Assembly (NCBI RefSeq): GCF_902832845.1
Contig: NZ_CADFDB010000005.1
Coordinates: forward strand, 186,001-250,000
Direction: 5' to 3'
Length of the DNA: 64,000 nt
Source of the DNA: Burkholderia metallica
Lineage (GTDB): Bacteria; Pseudomonadota; Gammaproteobacteria; Burkholderiales; Burkholderiaceae
The stretch's first letter is position 1. Every line of letters begins with the position of its first letter. The notes under the pieces were generated by a model. That model ran no database searches. It had not been told where the DNA came from and saw only the letters and a program-made list of their open reading frames with translations. The translations under genes were made by a program, and so were the position numbers. Positions 1 to 8,434 of the stretch are shown here, one piece after another.

Positions 1-2
1 GC

Positions 3-30
3 TTGGCGCGATGTCCGGCGCGAGTATAAT
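3..30 (+). promoter_or_regulatory. Candidate sigma-70 promoter for gltX
   Basis: A TTGGCG element at 3-8 is followed after 16 bases by a consensus TATAAT at 25-30. It lies about 110 bases before the chosen gltX start, so it would give a leader of roughly 100 bases. Seen by eye only; the -10 is perfect and the -35 is partial. Confidence 0.55.
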
Positions 31-139
31 TCCGGCTTCTTTCCCGTTCCGGGCGTCGCCGGCCCCGCTGCTGTCCGGGTTGCCGCCGTCGATCCCGCGT
101 CGAATCATTCATGCGCCCCAGGCGTTCGAGTTACCGTTT

Positions 140-1549
140 ATGACCCGTCCTGTCCGTACCCGCTTCGCGCCGAGTCCCACCGGCTTCATCCACCTCGGCA
201 ACATCCGCTCCGCACTCTATCCGTGGGCGTTCGCCCGCAAGATGAAGGGCACGTTCGTGCTGCGCATCGAGGATACCGACGTCGAGCGCTCGTCGCAGGA
301 AGCGGTCGATGCGATCCTCGAGGGGATGCAGTGGCTCGGCCTGGATTTCGACGAAGGCCCGATCTACCAGATGCAGCGGATGGACCGCTATCGCGAGGTG
401 CTCGCGCAGATGCTCGAGAAGGGTCTCGCGTACCCGTGCTACATGTCGGCCGAGGAACTCGACGCGCTGCGCGAACGCCAGCGCGAGGCCGGCCTGAAGC
501 CGCGCTACGACGGCACGTGGCGTCCGGAGCCCGGCAAGGTGCTGCCGGAGCCGCCGGCCGGCGTGAAGCCGGTGCTGCGCTTCCGTAATCCGCTGACGGG
601 CACGGTCGTGTGGGACGACGCCGTGAAGGGGCGCGTCGAGATCTCGAACGAAGAACTCGATGACCTCGTGATCGCGCGCCCGGACGGCACGCCGATCTAC
701 AACTTCTGCGTGGTGGTGGACGACATGGACATGGGCATCACGCACGTGATCCGTGGCGACGACCACGTGAACAACACGCCGCGCCAGATCAACATCCTGA
801 ACGCACTCGGCGGCGAGCCGCCGGTCTACGCGCACCTGCCGACCGTGCTGAACGAGCAGGGCGAGAAGATGAGCAAGCGGCATGGCGCGATGAGCGTGAT
901 GGCGTACCGCGACGCGGGCTTCCTGCCGGAGGCCGTCGTCAACTATCTCGCGCGCCTCGGCTGGTCGCACGGCGACGCGGAGATCTTCTCGCGCGAGCAG
1001 TTCGTCGAATGGTTCGATCTCGAGCATCTCGGCAAGTCGCCTGCGCAGTACGACCACAGCAAGCTGAGCTGGCTGAACGCGCATTACATCAAGGAAGCGG
1101 ACAACGCGCGCCTCGCCGAGCTGGCCAAGCCGTTCCTCGACGCACTCGGCATCGAGGACGCGGCGATCGCGACGGGCCCGGCGCTCGATGCCGTGGTCGG
1201 ACTGATGAAGGATCGCGCGACGACGGTCAAGGAGATCGCGGAAGGCGCTGCGATGTTCTACCGGGTGCCGGCGCCGGAAGCCGATGCGCTGGCGCAGCAC
1301 GTGACCGATGCGGTGCGTCCGGCGCTGGCCGATCTCGTCACCGCGCTGAAGGCGGCCGACTGGACGAAGGAGGCCGTGTCCGCGGCGCTGAAGGCGACGC
1401 TCGGCGCGCACAAGCTGAAGATGCCGCAACTGGCGATGCCGGTGCGGCTGCTGGTGGCGGGTACGACGCACACGCCGTCGATCGATGCGGTGCTGGTGCT
1501 GTTCGGTCGTGACGTCGTGGTGTCGCGCATCGAGGCCGCGCTGGCCTGA
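140..1549 (+). CDS. gltX: Glutamate--tRNA ligase
   Basis: Charges tRNA-Glu with glutamate in the cytoplasm. This is a class I aminoacyl-tRNA synthetase of 469 residues, the usual bacterial length. The HIGH-type signature is HLGN at residues 18-21, right after FAPSPTG. The KMSKS-type loop reads KMSKR at 243-247, as is normal for GluRS. The frame stays open upstream to position 11, but the extra 43 residues are low-complexity and unlike the family, so I start at the ATG at 140 ([15 protein letters not shown]). It sits just ahead of a tRNA cluster that contains two copies of its own substrate, tRNA-Glu. A TATAAT at 25-30 probably serves it. Confidence 0.97.
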   Translation: MTRPVRTRFAPSPTGFIHLGNIRSALYPWAFARKMKGTFVLRIEDTDVERSSQEAVDAILEGMQWLGLDFDEGPIYQMQRMDRYREVLAQMLEKGLAYPCYMSAEELDALRERQREAGLKPRYDGTWRPEPGKVLPEPPAGVKPVLRFRNPLTGTVVWDDAVKGRVEISNEELDDLVIARPDGTPIYNFCVVVDDMDMGITHVIRGDDHVNNTPRQINILNALGGEPPVYAHLPTVLNEQGEKMSKRHGAMSVMAYRDAGFLPEAVVNYLARLGWSHGDAEIFSREQFVEWFDLEHLGKSPAQYDHSKLSWLNAHYIKEADNARLAELAKPFLDALGIEDAAIATGPALDAVVGLMKDRATTVKEIAEGAAMFYRVPAPEADALAQHVTDAVRPALADLVTALKAADWTKEAVSAALKATLGAHKLKMPQLAMPVRLLVAGTTHTPSIDAVLVLFGRDVVVSRIEAALA

Positions 1550-1630
1550 GGTTCGGGTGCGAGCGAAGCTGCCCGTGCACGACATCGCGGCAGCTTCGCA
1601 AAAAAATTCGCGCGAATCGCAAAAAGGGTA

Positions 1631-1659
1631 TTTACAAGTTCAAAGTAGGTCCATATAAT
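1631..1659 (+). promoter_or_regulatory. Strong sigma-70 promoter of the tRNA cluster
   Basis: TTTACA at 1631-1636 and a perfect TATAAT at 1654-1659 are separated by exactly 17 bases. The first tRNA begins 18 bases after the -10, so transcription would start about a dozen bases upstream of tRNA-Ala. This is the best promoter in the window by inspection, as expected for a stable-RNA operon. Confidence 0.85.
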
Positions 1660-1677
1660 CTCACTTCTGTTCTGCAA

Positions 1678-1753
<76 letters not shown>

Positions 1754-1891
1754 TCAGAACAAGCTGGGTTGATTTGCGAAGCAGCGGTGGTAATAAATGC
1801 TTCACAAAATGATTCAAAGCAGTTAGAATTTCGGCCTTCGCTGTTGATTGAAAAATGAATAGCGAAAGTCAGACAAATCTGAAAAGATTTT

Positions 1892-1967
1892 GTCCCCTTC
1901 GTCTAGAGGCCTAGGACATCACCCTTTCACGGTGAGTACAGGGGTTCGAATCCCCTAGGGGACGCCA
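1892..1967 (+). tRNA. tRNA-Glu (anticodon TTC), copy 1
   Basis: A 76-base tRNA with encoded CCA. Acceptor GTCCCCT pairs with AGGGGAC. The anticodon loop CTTTCAC carries TTC. It is identical in sequence to the copy at 2187-2262. A small hairpin with a GAAA loop (1875-1890) lies immediately before its 5' end. Confidence 0.97.
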
Positions 1968-2046
1968 GATTCAGCGGCGTTTCGTAGAAATGTCGCAACG
2001 CTTGCAGGAACGTAACCGACGTCCTGCGGGTGAGGGTAAGAAAGCT

Positions 2047-2123
2047 GGAGCGGTAGTTCAGTCGGTTAGAATACCGGCCTGTCACGCCGGGGGTCGCGGG
2101 TTCGAGTCCCGTCCGCTCCGCCA
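2047..2123 (+). tRNA. tRNA-Asp (anticodon GTC), copy 1
   Basis: A 77-base tRNA with encoded CCA. Acceptor GGAGCGG pairs with CCGCTCC and the anticodon is GTC in the context CCTGTCACG. It is identical to the copy at 2335-2411. A rho-independent terminator follows six bases later. Confidence 0.97.
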
Positions 2124-2128
2124 GAACG

Positions 2129-2161
2129 AAGCCCGTTCAAGACGTTTTTGAGCGGGCTTTT
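2129..2161 (+). terminator. Rho-independent terminator inside the tRNA cluster
   Basis: The arms AAGCCCGTTCAA and TTGAGCGGGCTT pair with one G-T wobble around a short loop and end in a T run. It sits between the first and second Glu-Asp pairs, so the second pair depends on read-through, on processing before termination, or on a promoter I could not identify. Confidence 0.8.
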
Positions 2162-2186
2162 GTATTAAAGATGTAAGCAGTACGTT

Positions 2187-2262
2187 GTCCCCTTCGTCTA
2201 GAGGCCTAGGACATCACCCTTTCACGGTGAGTACAGGGGTTCGAATCCCCTAGGGGACGCCA
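2187..2262 (+). tRNA. tRNA-Glu (anticodon TTC), copy 2
   Basis: Identical over all 76 bases to the tRNA-Glu at 1892-1967, including the encoded CCA. It begins 26 bases after the internal terminator and forms the second half of a tandem Glu-Asp duplication with a 295-base offset for Glu and 288 for Asp. Confidence 0.97.
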
Positions 2263-2334
2263 GATTTCGGTGTCGTTCGAACAAACGATGCGCCGGCAGG
2301 AAGCAACCGACGCCTGCCAGGCAGTAGCAAGACT

Positions 2335-2411
2335 GGAGCGGTAGTTCAGTCGGTTAGAATACCGGCCTGTCACGCCGGGGGTCGCGGGTTCGAGTCCCGT
2401 CCGCTCCGCCA
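2335..2411 (+). tRNA. tRNA-Asp (anticodon GTC), copy 2
   Basis: Identical to the tRNA-Asp at 2047-2123, CCA encoded, anticodon GTC. It is the last gene of the cluster and is followed at once by a second terminator hairpin. Confidence 0.97.
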
Positions 2412-2415
2412 GAAA

Positions 2416-2450
2416 AATGAAGAAGCCCGCCTTGTGCGGGCTTCTTCATT
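2416..2450 (+). terminator. Terminator of the tRNA cluster
   Basis: A perfect 15-bp inverted repeat, 2416-2430 and 2436-2450, has a 5-base loop (CTTGT). The arms run AATGAAGAAGCCCGC and its complement. The downstream arm is T-rich (CTTCTTCATTTGCATTT) and so supplies the U-rich tail. The symmetry would also let it work on the other strand. Confidence 0.85.
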
Positions 2451-2620
2451 TGCATTTCCGATTGCGTCTGCTGGCGGGCGCGTGGCTGCGGAGGGGAGGA
2501 AGCCATGCAGGCAAGCACAGCACTTCCGCTCATCCGGCGTCGAACCGCTACGAGAAATTCGCGATTGCATCCGCACGCGACTGCGCTATCGTGGCGGGGT
2601 GCGTTCTTGACCCCTGCGCG

Positions 2621-3085
2621 ATGCTCGATCCGACCGACCTGCGACTCCTGTATCAGCTCCGGCCCGCGGAAGCCGGCGATTTTCCGTTCGCCGAAGCGCT
2701 GACGCACGGCAACATGGGCGGCTATTACAAGCGTCACGGGCTCGTGTGGCGCAGCGACCTGTTCTACGCGAGCTGGCGCGAATCCGAGAACTTCATCCTG
2801 GAAGCCGACGGCGAGCGCATCGGCGTGCTGCGCGTGACCGAAGAGGGCGACTCGCTGCATATCCGCGACGTACAGATCGCGGCCGGCCATCGCGGGCAGG
2901 GCGCCGGTACCTACATGCTCGACATGGCACACCGCTGGGCGCGTGCGCGCGGGCTGCACGAACTGCAGCTGCGCGTGTTCGTCGACAATCCTGCCGCGCG
3001 CCTCTACCTGCGCATGGGCTATCGGGTTGCCGGGTCGCGGCTCGCGCAACTCGGCTCGATCCGCCACATGGTGCGGCCGGTCTGA
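2621..3085 (+). CDS. GNAT-family N-acetyltransferase
   Basis: A 154-residue single-domain GNAT protein that would move an acetyl group from acetyl-CoA to an unknown amine. The acetyl-CoA-binding motif A is visible as VQIAAGHRGQGAGTYML, and the late strand/helix pair as FVDNPAARLYLRMGYRVAG. The frame is open back to 2417, but that part overlaps the tRNA terminator and has no family similarity. I therefore use the ATG at 2621 (MLDPTDLRLLYQLRPA), although no good ribosome site precedes it. It stands alone, converging on the AraC-type gene 26 bases away. The substrate cannot be told from sequence. Confidence 0.85.
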   Translation: MLDPTDLRLLYQLRPAEAGDFPFAEALTHGNMGGYYKRHGLVWRSDLFYASWRESENFILEADGERIGVLRVTEEGDSLHIRDVQIAAGHRGQGAGTYMLDMAHRWARARGLHELQLRVFVDNPAARLYLRMGYRVAGSRLAQLGSIRHMVRPV

Positions 3086-3111
3086 CGCGCGGACGACCCC
3101 GCGCGACGCGT

Positions 3112-3987
3112 TCAGCGGGCAGCGTCGATCGCGTCGTCGTCCGGCGTTTCGTCGTCCGCGAGGCGGCCTTCCGGGCCGCGGTGCTCGTAGCCGCGCAGCA
3201 TGAATGCGCGCGGGCTTTCGCCGAACGCGCGTCGGAACATCGCAGAAAAGGCGCTTTGGCTCTGATAGCCGAGTTCGCGGGCGATATGCGATAGCGGGCG
3301 CCCCTGGTTCAGCAGCGGAATGGCCCGAGCCAGCAGCGCCTGCTGGCGCCACTGCGAAAAGCTCACCCCCAGTTCCTGCCTGAAGAGCCGTGAAATCGTG
3401 CGCGTACTCGCACCGACCTCGCTCGCCCAGTGTTCGAGCGACTCCGCATGCGCCGGATGCGCGAGCACCGATTCGCACAGCAGGCGCAGCCGTTTTTCAT
3501 CGGGCATCGGCACCGCGAGCGGCAGCGGTTCGGCGCGACTCAGCTCGTCGAGTACGAGCTCGCACAGCAGGCGCTCGCGCGCGGCGTTCAGGCCGCGCGC
3601 GTCGAGTGCGACGATCAGTTCGCGCAGGAGCCCCGTCACCTCGACGACACGGCACGCATCGAGCCCGTCCGGCACGATCGACGCGTCGATATACAGCGTG
3701 CGCAAATACGCTTCTTCGACGATCACGACCTCATGCGTCACGCGCGGCGGCACCCAGATCGCACGGGACGGCGGCACCATCCAGGTCGTGCCGGTCGTCG
3801 CGACGCGCAGCACGCCGCGCGACGCGTACGCGAGCTGCGCCCATGCATGCGTGTGCAGCGGGATGCGGCGTCCGGCGTCGACCTGCCGTGCGCGCACGCG
3901 CATCGGGTGGACGGTGGTCGGTGCGAATTCGGGCGGAATGTCGATGACGTCCGAGTTCGGTACGTCGGCTTGGGCGGGCGGATTCAT
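3112..3987 (-). CDS. AraC-family transcriptional regulator
   Basis: A DNA-binding regulator of 291 residues from the chosen start. The N-terminal half has a cupin-like sensor region (HTHAWAQLAYASRGVLRV), and the C-terminal 100 residues contain two helix-turn-helix units, the second around LGYQSQSAFSAMFRRAFGESP. The cupin-plus-HTH layout resembles the subgroup often annotated as AraC regulators of efflux or sugar genes. An in-frame ATG at 4045-4047 would add 20 residues; I prefer the one at 3985-3987 because the extension is not family-like. The target is unknown: neither neighbour is an obvious transport or catabolic partner. Confidence 0.85.
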   Translation of the reverse strand: MNPPAQADVPNSDVIDIPPEFAPTTVHPMRVRARQVDAGRRIPLHTHAWAQLAYASRGVLRVATTGTTWMVPPSRAIWVPPRVTHEVVIVEEAYLRTLYIDASIVPDGLDACRVVEVTGLLRELIVALDARGLNAARERLLCELVLDELSRAEPLPLAVPMPDEKRLRLLCESVLAHPAHAESLEHWASEVGASTRTISRLFRQELGVSFSQWRQQALLARAIPLLNQGRPLSHIARELGYQSQSAFSAMFRRAFGESPRAFMLRGYEHRGPEGRLADDETPDDDAIDAAR

Positions 3988-4254
3988 GGACGATTCGGGC
4001 AGCGCGGCGGCGATGCCGTTATTGTAGAAGGCGCCGCGAAAGCGCATGCGGCGGTTTGTCCGGTGATCTTGCCGCGTTCAAATGAACTTTGTGTGGGGGC
4101 CTGGCGATTCAACGGCTGCCCCGGGGCCGGACGCGCTCGCGGCTCCGAACCACCGGCCGGTCTCGCGGTCTATCGAGGCGCGGGCGATTTTGCACGAACC
4201 GTGTGCCGGTCGCACGCGAACACGGCAACATATGAATCGAAGAGGAGAACCACG

Positions 4255-4668
4255 ATGCGTCACGTATTCGTCTACGGCACGTTGAGAAACGGCGAGGCCA
4301 ACGACATCGGCCACGCGGCCGCCAGGCACGGGATTGCCGCGCCGACGCTGCTCGGCGCCGCCGCGCTGCCGGGCGAGCTGTACGATTTCGGTACGTATCC
4401 GGGGATGATCGCCGGGTCGGACGGCAGGTCGCTCGTCTGGGGCGACGTCTACGAGGTCGACGAGCGGCTCGTCCCCGTGCTCGACGAGATCGAGCGCGTC
4501 TATCCGGGCGTCGACTCGCTGTTCAAACCCGAGAGCGTCACGGTCGAACTCGGCGGCCGGCAGTACGCGTGCCTTTACTATCCAGTTGCCGCGCACGCGA
4601 CAGCCGGGCGTCCGCGCATCGCGTCGGGCGACTGGGTTCAGCACCGGCGCGAGCGCGAAGCCGTCTGA
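4255..4668 (+). CDS. Gamma-glutamylcyclotransferase-like protein (YtfP/AIG2 family)
   Basis: A small 137-residue protein with the family signature FVYGTLRNGE at its start, the YDFGTYPGMI strand, and the acidic region DVYEVDERLVPVLDEIERVYPG that holds the presumed catalytic glutamate. Family members release 5-oxoproline from gamma-glutamyl compounds, but the substrate of this branch is not fixed. The start is decided by a good ribosome site (AGAGGAG) just before the ATG at 4255; the longer open frame from 3430 overlaps the AraC gene antisense. It is a single-gene unit followed by a terminator at 4701. Confidence 0.85.
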   Translation: MRHVFVYGTLRNGEANDIGHAAARHGIAAPTLLGAAALPGELYDFGTYPGMIAGSDGRSLVWGDVYEVDERLVPVLDEIERVYPGVDSLFKPESVTVELGGRQYACLYYPVAAHATAGRPRIASGDWVQHRREREAV

Positions 4669-4700
4669 CCGGTTGCGCGGCAGCCGCGCGTCGCAAAAGA

Positions 4701-4727
4701 AAAGCGCCCCGTAAGGGGCGCTTTTTT
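4701..4727 (+). terminator. Terminator between the cyclotransferase-like gene and aceB
   Basis: The arms AAAGCGCCCC and GGGGCGCTTT flank a GTAA loop and are followed by a T run. A run of A on the other side makes it plausible for both converging genes, the cyclotransferase-like gene (+) and aceB (-). Confidence 0.9.
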
Positions 4728-4792
4728 GATGCCGTCACCGTATCCAACCGGCGCCGGCGCAGGGTCGACTCCGGTCGAGACGGGCAGCGGCG

Positions 4793-6385
4793 TCAGATTT
4801 CCTCGTACAGCGGCAGCGTCAGGAACTCGGTGAAGCCCTCCGACGTCGACATCTGCTCGAAGATCGCGGCGGCGCGCTCGTACGGCTGCGTGTTGCCGCC
4901 GACCGAACGCTTCACGTTGTCGAGCTCGGCCTTCGACAATTCGCGCACGAGTTCGGCCGTGACCTTGCGGCCGTCGTCGAGCACGCCCTTCGGCGAGCGG
5001 ATCCATTGCCACACCTGCGAACGGGAAATTTCGGCCGTCGCCGCGTCTTCCATCAGGTTGTGGATCGGCACGCAGCCGTTGCCGTCGAGCCACGCACCGA
5101 GGTAGTGGATGCCGACGTTGATGTTGTTGCGCAGGCCGGCTTCGGTGATCGGCGCTTCCGGCTGGAAGTCGAGCAGGTTCCTGCCTTCGACCTGCACGTC
5201 GTCGCGCTGCTTCGCGATCTGGTTCGGCTTGTCGCCGAGCACCTTCACGAATTCCTCCATCGCGATCGGCACGAGGCCCGGGTGCGCGACCCAGCCGCCG
5301 TCGTAGCCGTCGGTCGCGTCGCGCTGCTTGTCCGAGCGCACGCCGCCCATCGCCTTCTCGTTCGCTTCCGGATCGTTCTTGATCGGGATCAGCGCGCTCA
5401 TCCCGCCGATCGCCGGCGCGTTGCGCTTGTGGCAGGTCTTCAGCAGCAGCAGCGCGTACGCGCGCATGAACGGCACCGTCATCGTGATCTTCGAACGCTC
5501 GGCGAGGCAGAAGTCGCGATCGTTCTTGAACTTCTTGATGGCCGAGAAGATGTAGTCCCAGCGGCCGGCATTCAGGCCCGAGCTGTGTTCGCGCAGTTCG
5601 TACAGGATTTCGTCCATCTCGAACGCGGCGAGAATCGTCTCGATCAGCACCGTCGCGCGGATCGTCCCGCGCGGCACGCCGACGGCTTCCTGCGCGGCGA
5701 CGAAAATGTCGTTCCACAGGCGCGCCTCGAGATGGCTTTCCATCTTCGGCAGGTAGAAGTACGGGCCCGAGCCGCGCGCGAGCAGTTCCTTCGCGTTGTG
5801 GAACAGGAACAGTGCGAAATCGAAGATGCCGCCGGACACGCGCTGGCCGTCGACCGTCACGTGCTTCTCGTCGAGGTGCCAGCCGCGCGGACGCACGATC
5901 AGCGTCGCGACCTTGTCGTTCAGCCGGTACGACTTGCCGTTCTGCTCGAGCGAGATCGTGCGGCGCACCGCGTCCTTCAGGTTGATCTGGCCGTCGATCT
6001 GGTTCGTCCAGCTCGGCGCGTTCGAATCCTCGAAGTCCGTCATGTACGAATCGGCGCCCGAGTTCAGCGCGTTGATGATCATCTTGCGCTCGACGGGGCC
6101 CGTGATCTCGACACGGCGGCATTGCAGGTCGGCCGGCAGCGGCGCGACCTTCCAGTCGCCTTCGCGGATCGCCTTCGTCTCGGCCAGGAAGTCGGGGCGC
6201 TCGCCTGCGTCGAGGCGTTTCGTGCGCTCGACGCGCGCCTGCAGCAGCGCCTGGCGGCGCGGTTCGAACGTGCGGTGCAGCGCCGCGACGAGTGCCAGCG
6301 CGTCGGGCGTCAGGATCGCTTCGTAACCCGGCTTGATTTCGCCGGTGATCGTCATGCCTTGCGGCAGCGTGATCGGGGTGCTCAT
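4793..6385 (-). CDS. aceB: Malate synthase A
   Basis: Second enzyme of the glyoxylate shunt: condenses glyoxylate with acetyl-CoA to malate. The protein is 530 residues, typical of isoform A, and is recognisable end to end (for example [35 protein letters not shown] split over two strands, and the C-terminal [15 protein letters not shown]). Two in-frame ATGs lie close together. AAGGAG abuts the first (6392-6394) with no spacing, so it cannot serve it, but it sits 9 bases before the second at 6383-6385, which I choose. Isocitrate lyase is 2.7 kb away rather than in an operon. The dehalogenase gene ends 67 bases upstream on the same strand. Confidence 0.96.
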   Translation of the reverse strand: MSTPITLPQGMTITGEIKPGYEAILTPDALALVAALHRTFEPRRQALLQARVERTKRLDAGERPDFLAETKAIREGDWKVAPLPADLQCRRVEITGPVERKMIINALNSGADSYMTDFEDSNAPSWTNQIDGQINLKDAVRRTISLEQNGKSYRLNDKVATLIVRPRGWHLDEKHVTVDGQRVSGGIFDFALFLFHNAKELLARGSGPYFYLPKMESHLEARLWNDIFVAAQEAVGVPRGTIRATVLIETILAAFEMDEILYELREHSSGLNAGRWDYIFSAIKKFKNDRDFCLAERSKITMTVPFMRAYALLLLKTCHKRNAPAIGGMSALIPIKNDPEANEKAMGGVRSDKQRDATDGYDGGWVAHPGLVPIAMEEFVKVLGDKPNQIAKQRDDVQVEGRNLLDFQPEAPITEAGLRNNINVGIHYLGAWLDGNGCVPIHNLMEDAATAEISRSQVWQWIRSPKGVLDDGRKVTAELVRELSKAELDNVKRSVGGNTQPYERAAAIFEQMSTSEGFTEFLTLPLYEEI

Positions 6386-6452
6386 GAGTCTCATCTCCTT
6401 GGTCGGTCAGTTGCGGTTTCGGTGAAGGGGGAAGGCGGCAGCGCCGCGAACG

Positions 6453-7214
6453 TCATGCACCCGGGCCGGGGCGCGTGCGGTTTGCGGGCTTGCCGGACGG
6501 AGCCGGGGTGGCGAGGAAGGCGAGCAGGTCGGCCATGCCGGTGCCCGTGCCGTCGGGCGGCGCGCCGAGTTCCTCGGCGGGCGCGCCCGTGCGGTTGAGC
6601 CAGAACGTCGTGTAGCCGAACCAGACGGCGCCGGCGACGTCCCATGCGTTCGACGACACGAACACGATGCCGCGCCGGTTCGGTCCGAACGCGGCGGTGC
6701 CGAGCGCGTACGCGGCCGGGCTCGGCTTGTACGCGCGTACGGTGTCGGCCGACAGCACGCGATCGAACAGGCCGGACATGCCGGCGCTCTTGATCGCGAT
6801 GTCGAGCATCTGCGGCGTGCCGTTCGACAGGATGCCGAGCGGCGGGCGCGGGTCGAGCGCGCGCAGCCTGCGCAGCGCGGGCACCGTATCGGGATAGGTG
6901 GACAGGCACGCGTATTCGTCCATCAGCCGCTTCTCGGCCGCGCTGTTCAGCGCGAGCCCGAGCCGGCGCGCGGCGAACCGCAGCGCGTCGAGCGTGATGT
7001 CCCGGAACGGGCGATAGCGGGCGCCGGCCGGATCGGCCAGCGTGCGCAGTTGCGAGTATTCGATCTGCTTGCGTCGCCACAGCTGCGACAACCGTTCCCC
7101 GTGACCGGGAAACATCTGCTCCGCCGCGGCCAGGACCGCACGCACGTCGAACAACGTGCCGAATGCGTCGAAGAGGATTGCGTCGGGAGAGGAGAGTGTC
7201 GTTGTGGCCGACAT
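6453..7214 (-). CDS. Haloacid dehalogenase, type II (HAD superfamily)
   Basis: A 253-residue HAD hydrolase with the full L-2-haloacid dehalogenase residue set. These are the nucleophile D16 in FDAFGTLFD, the LWRRKQIEYSQLR helix with its halide-binding arginine, LSNGTP (Ser and Asn), the KPSP lysine, and VSSNAWD. Family members swap the halogen of short 2-haloacids for hydroxyl; with haloacetate the product is glycolate. The last 30 residues are a Gly/Pro/Ala-rich tail unlike the family. It lies upstream of aceB on the same strand and diverges from the LysR gene. The natural substrate is not shown by sequence. Confidence 0.9.
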   Translation of the reverse strand: MSATTTLSSPDAILFDAFGTLFDVRAVLAAAEQMFPGHGERLSQLWRRKQIEYSQLRTLADPAGARYRPFRDITLDALRFAARRLGLALNSAAEKRLMDEYACLSTYPDTVPALRRLRALDPRPPLGILSNGTPQMLDIAIKSAGMSGLFDRVLSADTVRAYKPSPAAYALGTAAFGPNRRGIVFVSSNAWDVAGAVWFGYTTFWLNRTGAPAEELGAPPDGTGTGMADLLAFLATPAPSGKPANRTRPGPGA

Positions 7215-7319
7215 AGCCTTGCGCTCCAGTTTCAGAGGTCGGGATCGATTCTATTCGTGATCGTAGGTGCTAAAAAAGACGCTAATCATCACTTGATCTT
7301 TTACTTTCATATACCTAAT

Positions 7320-7334
7320 CTTGAGCGGCTCAAG
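7320..7334. promoter_or_regulatory. Palindromic candidate operator before the LysR gene
   Basis: CTTGAGCGGCTCAAG is a perfect 7+1+7 palindrome ending 17 bases before the LysR start. The surrounding 70 bases (about 7250-7320) are much more AT-rich than the neighbourhood. In divergent LysR/target arrangements, autoregulatory sites commonly lie here. That this is the site of the adjacent regulator is inference. Confidence 0.4.
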
Positions 7335-7351
7335 CTATTTGAAGGGCGGTC

Positions 7352-8275
7352 ATGCCGTCCTTGCGTGTCATGGACCGGTTCAAGCAGATCGAAACGTTTG
7401 CCGCGGTCGCGGCGAAAGGCAGCCTGTCGGCGGCCGCGCATGCGGAAGGCGTCGCGCCGGCGATCATCGGCCGTCGCCTCGACGCGCTCGAGGAGCGGCT
7501 CGGCGTGAAGTTGCTGGTGCGCACGACGCGCAAGCTCACGCTGACCTTCGAGGGCTCGGCCTTCCTCGAGGATTGCCAGCGGATCATCAACGACATGCAG
7601 AACGCGGAGGCGAGCGTGTCGGCCGGCGGCGTCAAGGCGAGCGGCCACCTGCGCATATCCGCGCCGGCCGGCTTCGGCCGGCGGCACGTGGCGCCGCTCG
7701 TGCCCGAATTCAGCGTCGGGCATCCGGACGTGTCGGTCACGCTCGACCTGTCCGACCGGATGGTCGACCTCGTCAACGAGGGGTTCGATTGCGCGGTGCG
7801 GCTCGGCGAGCTGCCCGACTCGTCGCTCGTGTCGCTGAAGCTCGGCGAGAACCGCCGCGTGTGCGTCGCGTCTCCCGCGTATCTTGCGCGGCGCGGCACG
7901 CCGGCCACGCTCGCGGAACTGGCGCGGCACAACTGCCTCGCGCTCGCGGCGAACGCGAACCAGCAACGCGGCTGGACGTTCCAGGAGGACGGCAAGGTCG
8001 TGTCGATTCGCGTGAACGGCACGATGGAATGCTCGGACGGCGCGGTGCTGCACGAGTGGTGCCTCGAAGGCTACGGCCTGGCCTGGCGCTCGTGGTGGGA
8101 GGTCGGCGACGACATCGCGGCCGGTCGCCTCGTCAGTGTGCTCGACGCATTCGCGGCGCCGCCGATCGGCATTCACGCGGTGTTTCCGCAACGCCGGCAT
8201 CTGCCGCTGCGGGTGCGGCTGTTTCTCGATTACCTGAAGCACACGTACGAGCGGCCCGGATACTGGGGCGAGTAG
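7352..8275 (+). CDS. LysR-family transcriptional regulator
   Basis: A 307-residue LysR regulator. The N-terminal winged helix-turn-helix is clear (DRFKQIETFAAVAAKGSLSA, then a recognition helix near IIGRRLDALEERLGVKLL). The C-terminal effector domain starts near residue 90 ([17 protein letters not shown]). It has the CrgA/DsdC-like layout common in Burkholderia. A second ATG at 7370 (MDRFKQIE) is an alternative start; GAAGGGCGG before 7352 favours the first. It is transcribed divergently from the dehalogenase-aceB pair with 137 bases between, the arrangement in which LysR proteins usually control their neighbour. The effector is unknown. Confidence 0.92.
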   Translation: MPSLRVMDRFKQIETFAAVAAKGSLSAAAHAEGVAPAIIGRRLDALEERLGVKLLVRTTRKLTLTFEGSAFLEDCQRIINDMQNAEASVSAGGVKASGHLRISAPAGFGRRHVAPLVPEFSVGHPDVSVTLDLSDRMVDLVNEGFDCAVRLGELPDSSLVSLKLGENRRVCVASPAYLARRGTPATLAELARHNCLALAANANQQRGWTFQEDGKVVSIRVNGTMECSDGAVLHEWCLEGYGLAWRSWWEVGDDIAAGRLVSVLDAFAAPPIGIHAVFPQRRHLPLRVRLFLDYLKHTYERPGYWGE

Positions 8276-8434
8276 GCCGCGCGGGTCCGCGCGTTTCCGA
8301 TATGAGGGCGAACCCGCTGCCGGCACCGGTTCGGCGATTTCGCGCACTACACTCGTAGGAGGTATGTCCGACGCGTCGCGGCCGGCTCCGATGGGATCGC
8401 GGCGTGCGGCGTGCGATTGACGAAGGAGGGCGCG

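Larger units (their letters stand above)
1892..2411 (+). repeat. Tandem duplication of a tRNA-Glu/tRNA-Asp unit
   Basis: Two Glu-Asp pairs (1892-2123 and 2187-2411) have identical tRNA bodies. Their inner spacers are only partly similar: both keep scattered matches such as AACCGACG followed by CCTGC. This points to an old duplication with the tRNAs held identical by selection or gene conversion while the spacers drifted. Confidence 0.85.

Noticed and set aside
2417-2620. Upstream extension of the GNAT gene frame
   Set aside because: It begins inside the tRNA terminator hairpin and encodes basic low-complexity sequence not seen in GNAT proteins.
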